Below are positions 57,645 through 64,000 of a stretch of DNA of 64,000 bases, piece by piece. Source of the stretch: Planctomycetota bacterium (GTDB lineage: Bacteria > Planctomycetota > PUPC01 > JACPCR01). Location of the stretch: positions 86,785 to 150,784 of the forward strand of contig JAQBXN010000004.1 in the NCBI GenBank assembly GCA_027625095.1. The letters are read 5' to 3'. A model generated the notes under the pieces. That model made no database searches. It saw nothing but the letters and a program-made list of their open reading frames with translations, and had not been told where the DNA came from. The stretch's first letter is position 1. Every line of letters starts with the position of its first letter. A program made the translations under genes and the position numbers.

Positions 57645-58953
57645 CGTCGTTTGCCCCTTTGAACAGCAAGACCGCCGCGCCAGTGAGGATAGCCGTTCGG
57701 ACAGACACGACGGCCATCAGCAATTGGTGCTTTGAAGAATCAGCCTGCATCTCAAGAAGCCAGACCGGCAACTCCAGATAATTGACGATTAGCAATCCCA
57801 CGGCAGCGAGTGCGCCGCGCCAGTCAGGAAATCCGATCAGCAATATTGCCACTGGCAGGACCACGAACTGGGGACTCCATCCCTTTGAATAGAGAAGAAA
57901 GATACAGATCAGACACCCGCAGTAACGAACAAACGCGTGTGGCTGCTCCAACTTGCGCAACTTGATCCACGTGAATCCAACCAGCCCGATCACGAGCAAC
58001 CCAAAGCTTGAATAAATCCCCGTCAGCTTTGCCTTCGGGTAGAGCGAAAGGTCGGGACTGAAGCGTCCTGCGACTCTGTAATATTGAGCAGGATTAAGGC
58101 CATTGCCTCTGTCCTTTATCTTGTTGATTGCCTCCCAAACCTGGGGATGGATATCTATTTCCGCTTTTCCATCCGGCACAGGGCCCAGAAATCCAAACAG
58201 ATACTGGCCCTCCAGCAGGGCCCATACTGTTTCCCACGGTTGCCGCACACTGTTCGCTCGAATCGGCATGACAGCGTAGTCGGCCCGGATGACGAAGAAA
58301 GCCCCCCAGAACAGCAGGATTGGAACCAGCCCGCCCATGGCGAATCGAATCATTGCCCCCCTCTCCCACTTGAAACGCATTAATGCCGGGATAAGGGCAA
58401 TCGGCATGAGCTTAGTGACGATGCCGAGACCAAGCGCTATGCCGGCCGGCAGTCGCCGATCACGCAGGAACAGCTCCATGCAAAGCAAAATAAAGAACAG
58501 AGTGATGCTGTCAAAAAAACCAGCATCGGCCTGGTTCAGCGCAAAACAACAAACAAAAGCCCCGCAGGCGAACAGGCCACTTCTTGCATTAACGGTGCGC
58601 CGCACGATCAGAAATATGAGCATCACATTGGCCGCGTCGAACAGTGCAACGACGCTCTGCAGCACAACACAGTAGCTGCGAAAGTGTGCCTGTGTCTCGA
58701 CGTTGCAGAATACCCCGCACACTTTGTAAACGGCCACCGAAAGCCACGGGAAAAGCGGCGGGTATTCCATCCAGTAATGCACGAACGGATAGAAGCCAAA
58801 ATCCGACAGTGCCGCGAACGGATAGTGGAAACTGGCGAACTCCGAATACCGTGGCGAAAAAAAAATGGCAGCCACAAGGCGTAGAGCGGCAAATGCAACC
58901 AGCACGATGGCGAGTTGCCGGGGCCGTTGGAATCGTTGGAGCAGGGGATTCAT
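57637..58953 (-). CDS. GT87-like (DUF2029) membrane glycosyltransferase
   Basis: This is a 438-residue integral membrane protein with about 10-12 membrane segments. HYWMEYPPLFPWLSVAVYKV near residue 60 is the YPP-type loop of DUF2029/GT87 mannosyltransferase-like proteins. ALNQADAGFFDSITLFFILL and LGLGIVTKLMPIALIPALMR are the conserved following helices. It would transfer a sugar from a polyprenol-phosphate donor on the outer face of the membrane. Acceptor unknown. Its end overlaps the P-loop remnant by 8 bp; upstream is a region without intact genes. Confidence 0.88.
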   Translation of the reverse strand: MNPLLQRFQRPRQLAIVLVAFAALRLVAAIFFSPRYSEFASFHYPFAALSDFGFYPFVHYWMEYPPLFPWLSVAVYKVCGVFCNVETQAHFRSYCVVLQSVVALFDAANVMLIFLIVRRTVNARSGLFACGAFVCCFALNQADAGFFDSITLFFILLCMELFLRDRRLPAGIALGLGIVTKLMPIALIPALMRFKWERGAMIRFAMGGLVPILLFWGAFFVIRADYAVMPIRANSVRQPWETVWALLEGQYLFGFLGPVPDGKAEIDIHPQVWEAINKIKDRGNGLNPAQYYRVAGRFSPDLSLYPKAKLTGIYSSFGLLVIGLVGFTWIKLRKLEQPHAFVRYCGCLICIFLLYSKGWSPQFVVLPVAILLIGFPDWRGALAAVGLLIVNYLELPVWLLEMQADSSKHQLLMAVVSVRTAILTGAAVLLFKGANDDE

Positions 58954-59246
58954 CGCTTTATTCCTTCATGTCCAGCCGGTCGTTGTCTACTCTGTTCACG
59001 AGATGAGTTTCACTCTTGTAGCGCAGGCTGGATGGTAAGCCACAGACGGACTTACAAGTAGTGGATTACACCGGTATGGAGTTCATGACACAGGGCGGTC
59101 ATTCAGTTCAAGTGTATCCCCAAGTGACCGAACTTCAGAAGGGTGCGGGAACTGTTTGCGGGGGAGCAACGCGTATTCCCTGCCCCTTGGCAAAACTCCG
59201 GACAACGACCTTATCAAAAATGTTACATTACCCGTCCGTCTCTTCA
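58954..59246. other. Gene-free stretch upstream of the GT87-like gene
   Basis: Nearly 300 bp without a supportable gene on either strand. It should contain the promoter of the GT87-like gene. I see no tRNA, terminator or clear promoter in it. Confidence 0.5.
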
Positions 59247-59291
59247 GCCCCGAAGGGGCCAGGGCAAGTAGCCGGTGGTTTTAACCACCGG
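59247..59291. repeat. REP-like double hairpin
   Basis: Two perfect short stems lie close together. The first is GCCCC-GAA-GGGGC at 59247-59259. The second is CCGGTGGTT-TT-AACCACCGG at 59272-59291. A third imperfect G/C-rich stem may follow at 59316-59334. The layout matches the repetitive extragenic palindromes found in many copies in PVC genomes; the family assignment is from memory of that pattern. Confidence 0.75.
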
Positions 59292-59329
59292 ATCAGGAGG
59301 AGAGAGATTCTCTTTGCCCCGGAGGAGGG

Positions 59330-59626
59330 GAGGCAGGTCATACCGATAGGGTTCGATCCGAAACGAAGCCCGGAATTCCTTCACGTGACGCTGGCGCCTT
59401 CGGACTCGCCATCGTCGATAAGGATGAGGAGACGGAGACAATTATGCGCGTGGGTGGCTCTTTCCCTTATTGCGTCTGGCTCAACGGCAAGCTCGTCTGG
59501 AACGGAAGTTTCCTGCACGGCTACCACCCCGATGCGGACCGTTTTCCTGTAACCCTTTGTAAAGGCGAAAACCACATCCTTGTCTTCACCAACTGGCTGT
59601 TCTACATTTCGCTGGGAGAAATTTGA
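59330..59626 (+). pseudogene. Decayed C-terminal fragment of a sugar-binding-like protein (copy A)
   Basis: An open frame without a proper start encodes AFGLAIVDKDEETETIM, then YCVWLNGKLVWNGSFLHGYH, and ends FTNWLFYISLGEI. The VWLNGKLV segment is typical of PA14- or jelly-roll-type modules at the ends of glycan-acting proteins. Only the last about 95 residues remain, and a REP-like element lies just upstream. A second copy of the last about 35 residues lies at 63192-63301. Confidence 0.7.
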
Positions 59627-59811
59627 GTCGAATCGCTTGTTGCCTTCCCGGTGGTTTTTCCGAGTACATTCATCCAACTCCGGGTAAGAGATCGCCGGCA
59701 TGAATTCCTGATGTTCAACCTGAGCAACGCTTGGTTCCTGCCATGCCATGAATTCGTTGCATGCTAAAATGAGTTTCAATTGTTTTGGTTCACCCGAAAA
59801 GAAGGGAAGCT

Positions 59812-60057
59812 ATGCCCATTACTATCGCCGACGAATTACTTCTTGAGGCTGGCATGAATGAGGGTGAGGCAAGAATCGAAATTGCCTGCCGCCTGTTCGA
59901 GGCAGGCAAGCTTTCCCTTCCGGCGGCTGGGAGGTGGGCTGCCTTGTCTCGGACCGAAATCGAACAAGAGCTTATGCAGCGAAAGATTTCGCTCTATCGG
60001 CCCACCATCGACGACGTCTCCTCTGACCTGACGAACCTGAACCGCCTTGGAGTGTAA
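59812..60057 (+). CDS. UPF0175 family antitoxin-like protein
   Basis: This is 81 residues from the ATG at 59812, which has a good AAGGGAAG ribosome-binding site; a GTG-type start nine codons earlier is less likely. The pattern ARIEIACRLFEAGKLSLPAA, then GRWAALSRTEIEQELMQRKI is typical of UPF0175, a ribbon-helix/helix-turn-helix antitoxin family found next to DUF3368 PIN-like toxins. It should bind its own promoter and neutralise the toxin. The next gene starts 3 bp later. Confidence 0.92.
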   Translation: MPITIADELLLEAGMNEGEARIEIACRLFEAGKLSLPAAGRWAALSRTEIEQELMQRKISLYRPTIDDVSSDLTNLNRLGV

Positions 60058-60059
60058 GG

Positions 60060-60545
60060 GTGGCAGTTGTAGTCAGTGATACCTCTCCAGTCCGGTCGCT
60101 GAGCCATCTTGATTGCCTGAGCCTTTTGAGAGACCTCTTTGGGCAGGTTGTCATTCCACCTGCTGTTGAGCAGGAGTTGAGGACTCCGCCCGCCTCCTTC
60201 AAAAGCGTGGATTTGCGAAAGCATGGTTTCGTGAGAATCCAAGCACCAAGAGATCGGAAGCGGGTTGAAAGTTTTCTCGAATCTCTCGACGCCGGTGAAG
60301 CAGAGGCCCTGGCTTTGGCTGAAGAAATCAAGGCCTCTGCTGTCTTGATAGACGAGGCGGCAGGCCGGGCAAGCGCAGTTCAGAACGGCCTGCCCGTCAT
60401 TGGGACGTTGGGTATCCTTCTCCGCGCAAAGGAAAGGGGGCTCATTGATGCCATTCGACCGCTTCTGGACAGCCTTCAGAAAGACCTCGGTTTTTTCATT
60501 GGCGCGAGTCTGCGAGATTTCATTCTCCAACAGGCAGGAGAATAG
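60060..60545 (+). CDS. DUF3368 PIN-like toxin
   Basis: This is 161 residues from a GTG start, 3 bp after the antitoxin gene. The PIN-like opening is VVVSDTSPVRSLSHLDCL (Asp7 in the usual metal position), the next acidic residues lie in VIPPAVEQEL and LDAGEAEALALAEE, and VLIDEAAGRASA is the third. DUF3368 proteins are putative RNases of type II toxin-antitoxin pairs. All the expected acidic positions are present, so the toxin looks intact. Confidence 0.92.
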   Translation: MAVVVSDTSPVRSLSHLDCLSLLRDLFGQVVIPPAVEQELRTPPASFKSVDLRKHGFVRIQAPRDRKRVESFLESLDAGEAEALALAEEIKASAVLIDEAAGRASAVQNGLPVIGTLGILLRAKERGLIDAIRPLLDSLQKDLGFFIGASLRDFILQQAGE

Positions 60546-60634
60546 TTATCCGAATTCACCAGCACAACGCTCAAAGTGAACACAGCCATGTTTTTTCCAT
60601 TGGCTCCTGTAGACGCGCAGTCGGATCCCTCGCG

Positions 60635-63172
60635 GTGTCCGTATTCTTGATTGGCATCTGCCGCGCTGAAGAACCGCCCTTGGCACCGGACATCGTAAGT
60701 GCCCAATTAGATGCGTTACAAGGGTCGCGGCGGCCGGAGGAGAATCCGTTCGGCTGGCTCATGCATCGTCGAGAACAGATCGTCTCACAACTGATCGCTG
60801 GACTGAGCGGTCGCCCCCGTGAGGTTGCCCGGCAGTGCCTCCAGATCCTGGACAAGGTGGCTCCCCGCCCGGAGATTCGCGATGCCTTGATCCCGATCGC
60901 GAAGAACCACGAACATCATCTCAGCCTTTTGGCAATGTGGAGCCTGAGGCACTACGCTGACGATACACGGGTCAGACGACTGCTGGAAGAAGCGTACGCC
61001 GACAAGAACCGTCTGCAGTTCCCTTACCACCGTGTCATGGTCGCGCTCGGACTCGAACAGCCGCAGGTGGCGGCCGGGCTGCTGCTTGAGCATCTGTCTA
61101 AGGGTGGCGGCGGGGTCGACGACAGTACGGTTTTCGAGCGGCTTGGCGAGATCGGCGCCACCACGGACGTTCCAGGACTGAAGGACGGCCTGGTAAAGCT
61201 GCTGAATGGCCCCAAGTCCCAGTACTGGTTTCCCGCAGCCCGGCTGGCTCTGGCCAGGGCGGCCCCAGCGGAGTACCCGCTTACGGACGGACAGCGGACC
61301 TTCCTGACCGAGGTCGAACGGCAGTGGTGGATGACCCCATCAGAGAAAGATGCGAAGTGGGCGGAGCTTGCCCAGTTAGACCGCGACGATCTCCGGCCGT
61401 TGGTCATGCGCGCGCTGGCCACCGAATATCCGGGCCCGGCTCTGGCCATCCTGCAGGCATGGGGGGATCGGGCCGCGTTGCCGGCGCTCGAACTCCTCAT
61501 TGCCAAGGGCAGAAACTCTCGTCTTTACGCTTCGGCCTATCTGGAGATTGCTGATACTGATGCGGCGGTCGAGAAGCTCGCGGCACTCGTGGCCATTCGT
61601 AAGCCCGCCTTTGTTCTCTACGCTTGCATGCGATCCGGGATACCCGTGAGGCGAAAGCTGAAGCTGGCTCGTGTGTTCCGAGGCCAACTCGGTCTGGATG
61701 GCTCGGCAGCAGTGGCTGGCGCTGTCAGCCAGGCCGGGGCGGACACCGAAAGTCTTGTCATACCGCTCATGGCGGAAGAGACAGATTTGGCTGCTCTCGC
61801 CGCCTATGCCAAGTTGGCCGCTCGCTTCGACACCGATGGATCCAGGACCCAGTTGTATCGCGCCCTGAAAATTGCTCTCACCATTGCTGGTCGGGGAGGC
61901 GAGACCTTCTCGACGCGGTTCAACGCGGCGCGGATCATGGACGCGGCTGCAGCGTGTCCTCTCCCCGGCAGCGGCCCATTGGCGGATGGCTTGCTTGTGG
62001 CCAAGGACGAACACATCCGCCTTGCCGCGGCGAACCTTGCGGCCAAGTGCGGCGGAAACCGTTCCGAGGCGATCAGAGTGTTACTCGATGTTCTGAAGCT
62101 CGACCGCAGCGGCCGCCAACAGATGGCGTCGGATTACCTGAGGCATTTGCCCCCTCTGGGCGTGGACGAAAAGGCCGAGAGAGAGGAGACGCTGCTCAAC
62201 ACACTAGGAGGGCCGGCGGAGGTCGAGGCCCTGCACGCTCTGCCGAACTGCTCCGGGCAGAGATCGGCAGAGCTCTTGACGCCACTGCTTAATGACCAGG
62301 ACTTCTGGTGAGGGGTCCGTGCGGCATGGGTGCTTGCCCAACACCCCACCGCTGAGATCCGGGAGACAGCATTACGGCGACTCGCGATTTTCAGCTTGTT
62401 CTGGTGCGGAAGGAAACCATGGGGTACCACGGGCCGGTCTGATGTCGACTGGGTATTGGAGGGTGTCCTCTTCCCGGGGTGGCGTCTGCCAGTCGGGCAG
62501 GGGCAAGATCCGCGGCCCCTCCAATTGCCCGACCGCCTGTTGAGGGGCTTTGCTTTCACGCCTCCTGAACAGCAGTTCGCTGCACGGGCTTACAGCGTCA
62601 GCCCCATGACAAATTTTGCGAGCAGCATTATGCATCCCCTGGATTTTAATGAATGGTGGGGCGCCTTGGGCCGCCGTGGCAACCCCTCACACGTACCGCT
62701 TCTAAGACTCATTGCTGACGAAGATGCGAATCTGAAAGCGTTGGAGGTCAATGGGCAGAAGGTCGCCCATTTCCCGTACCGGCAGAAGGCCTCTATTCTC
62801 ATCGCTGCCATCACCGGTCAGCCAGCCCACTATAGAGGGCTGCAAGGCGAGGATATTCGTAGCGGACACACACCTCAGAAGCCATACCCGGAACAGACCC
62901 GCGTGGTGGCCGCGTGGCTGTTGAATCGTCTTCAACGGGAGTTAGCAGGCGGAACTCTCCGGTGGATGGAAGCGCGGCCGCATGAACACATCCTGTTGTA
63001 TCTGCGCGGTCACGGCCTGCATGAGGTAAATCGTGAACTATGTGATGAATTTCAGTTCGGCCCGTCACTGGAGCAGGCCTTGAAAGCGCAGGCCGCCGAA
63101 CAGAAACTCCTCGAACGCGTACAGGAACTCCGCTCATTCTATCCATGGAACCCCGGTTCCTTTGGGGAGTAA
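60635..63172 (+). pseudogene. Exported HEAT-repeat protein gene interrupted by one in-frame TGA
   Basis: Two open frames (60635-62311 and 62312-63172) lie in the same reading frame and are separated only by the TGA at 62309-62311. The junction reads LLNDQDFW, stop, GVRAAWVLAQHPTAEIRE; both sides are helical repeat sequence, so the full protein would be about 845 residues. The stop could come from a CGA-to-TGA change. HEAT-like units include ARQCLQILDKVAPRPEIRDA and LLAMWSLRHYADDTRVRRLL. The 5' end is also doubtful: the only start is a GTG that leaves a signal peptide of about 10 residues, while the hydrophobic sequence extends upstream without a start codon. Confidence 0.8.
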
Positions 63173-63191
63173 CCTGACTTTTCCGAACTCC

Positions 63192-63301
63192 ACCTCTACC
63201 ATCCCGACGCGGATCGTTTTCCAGTAACCTTACGCAAAGACGAAAACCACGTCCTCGTTTTCACCAACTGGCTGTTCTATGTCTCGCTTGGGGAGATCTG
63301 A
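63192..63301 (+). pseudogene. Decayed C-terminal fragment (copy B of 59330-59626)
   Basis: This encodes ELHLYHPDADRFPVTL, then RKDENHVLVF and TNWLFYVSLGEI with a stop. It matches the end of copy A at both protein and DNA level (roughly 80 percent or more by eye over about 100 bp). No start is present. The two copies flank the toxin-antitoxin pair and the broken HEAT gene as direct repeats. Confidence 0.8.
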
Positions 63302-63358
63302 CCGGATACTGAAAGTGGAATGACTCAAAGTACAGATTAGCAATAGAATCAATTCGAC

Positions 63359-64000
63359 ATGAAATCCCCGCGCAAGAAACCCAAGTCCAAATCGCCGGGC
63401 ATGAAGCCGTCCAAACTGCTGCTGACCGATTTGAGGCAGTTGATAGTCGAAGCCCGACAGGACGTGGCGCGGCAGGTGAACAGCACCATGGCGCTTCTGT
63501 ACTGGCGCGTCGGATCGCGTATCCGACAAGACGTACTTCAGGAGAAGCGGGCGGAGTATGGGGAACGGATTGTCGCCGAAATAGGGCGACAATTGGAGTT
63601 GGAATTCGGCCGAGGTTTCGCTGAGAAGAATCTACGCCGGATGGTGCAATTCGCTGAGGCGTTCCCAGATGAGCAGATTGTCGTGACACTGTCACGACAA
63701 TTGGGCTGGAGCCATTTCGTCGCGATCATCCCGCTCGATGACGACCTCAAACGCGACTTCTACATCGAGATGTGCCGGATGGAAAGCTGGAGCGTAAGAA
63801 CGCTACGGAGCAAGATCGGCGGGATGCTGTTTGAGCGCACCGCTCTCTCGAAGAAGACAGACGAGTTGATTCGGCACGAACTCGATCAGCTTCGCACAGA
63901 GGACAAACTCTCCCCCGACCTCATTTTCCGAGATCCGTATTTCCTCGATTTCCTCGGCCTCAAAGACCGCTATCTTGAAAAGGATATCGAGGACGCGATC
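63359..64000 (+). CDS. YhcG/DUF1016 family nuclease, N-terminal part (cut by window edge)
   Basis: The ATG at 63359 opens a frame of 214 codons that runs to the window end. A basic start (MKSPRKKPKSKSPGMKPS) is followed by the DUF1016 N-terminal domain: LLTDLRQLIVEARQDVARQV, ALLYWRVGSRIRQDVL, then GFAEKNLRRMVQFAEAFPD and LSRQLGWSHFVAIIPL. The linker KLSPDLIFRDPYFLDFLGLK leads into the PD-(D/E)XK nuclease domain, which lies mostly outside the window. YhcG proteins are DNA nucleases linked to defence or mobile elements. It follows the decayed copy B and the toxin-antitoxin region. Confidence 0.93.
   Translation, partial: MKSPRKKPKSKSPGMKPSKLLLTDLRQLIVEARQDVARQVNSTMALLYWRVGSRIRQDVLQEKRAEYGERIVAEIGRQLELEFGRGFAEKNLRRMVQFAEAFPDEQIVVTLSRQLGWSHFVAIIPLDDDLKRDFYIEMCRMESWSVRTLRSKIGGMLFERTALSKKTDELIRHELDQLRTEDKLSPDLIFRDPYFLDFLGLKDRYLEKDIEDAI

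Noticed and set aside
59785..60545. UPF0175/DUF3368 pair as a new defence system
   Set aside because: It is a known type of toxin-antitoxin pair with the standard gene order.

Overview
The window looks like chromosomal DNA from a free-living, polysaccharide-degrading bacterium of the PVC group (Planctomycetota, Verrucomicrobiota, Lentisphaerota or Kiritimatiellota) or a neighbouring phylum such as Hydrogenedentota. The reasons are a formylglycine sulfatase, a PVC-type beta-propeller 'membrane-bound dehydrogenase' protein, a CE15 glucuronoyl esterase, a heparinase II/III-like protein, a BNR sialidase-like protein, a DUF1961 protein, paired Gfo/Idh/MocA oxidoreductases, PQQ-like beta-propellers and very large secreted proteins. 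The assignment is an inference from gene content. No rRNA or tRNA gene was seen.

Layout. 1-6.6 kb: 3' end of a carbamoyltransferase, an MFS exporter, a small membrane protein coupled to a sodium/solute symporter, a sulfatase and a family 2 glycosyltransferase. Short 7- or 8-bp tandem arrays, several of them inverted with respect to each other, mark the gene ends here. 6.7-11.8 kb: a coupled operon of an ExbB/TolQ-like proton channel, an ExbD/TolR-like partner and a 1314-residue membrane-anchored coiled-coil protein. The last has a CBM9-like sugar-binding domain and occupies the place where TonB or TolA would normally be. 11.8-20.8 kb: short-chain dehydrogenase, pyrimidine-nucleoside phosphorylase, a giant secreted glycosidase-like protein, two small exported proteins and a CE15 esterase. 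20.9-28.4 kb: a low-complexity single-pass protein, a GT-C-like membrane protein with TPRs, a membrane SGNH hydrolase and an exported protein with a GATase1-like domain.

28.5-39.8 kb: a PQQ-like propeller protein, dusB, a 40-bp direct/inverted repeat cluster, a four-domain secreted PVC protein translationally coupled to lutB, which is coupled to a ComEA-like gene, then uvrB and a TPR-like lipoprotein-sized protein. 39.8-40.9 kb is a scar holding a truncated tyrosine recombinase. 40.9-57.5 kb is a sugar-catabolism region: heparinase-like, sialidase-like, two tandem MoxR ATPases, two Gfo/Idh/MocA oxidoreductases, DUF1961, a PQQ-propeller membrane protein, a truncated Uma2 gene, a HEAT-like protein and a 1581-residue exported protein.

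57.5-64 kb has the marks of an accessory, decaying region. It holds a 37-codon P-loop remnant, a GT87-like membrane glycosyltransferase, a REP-like double hairpin, two copies of the same broken gene tail flanking a UPF0175/DUF3368 toxin-antitoxin pair and a HEAT-repeat gene split by one in-frame TGA, and the start of a YhcG/DUF1016 nuclease gene that runs off the window.

As a whole, the secreted and envelope proteins (sulfatase, esterase, lyase-like, glycosidase-like) would strip and cut sulfated or uronic-acid-containing glycans. The symporter and MFS protein may move the products, and the SDR and Gfo/Idh/MocA enzymes may oxidise them. The ExbBD plus giant protein is the most unusual module: an apparently proton-driven, sugar-binding, envelope-spanning machine.
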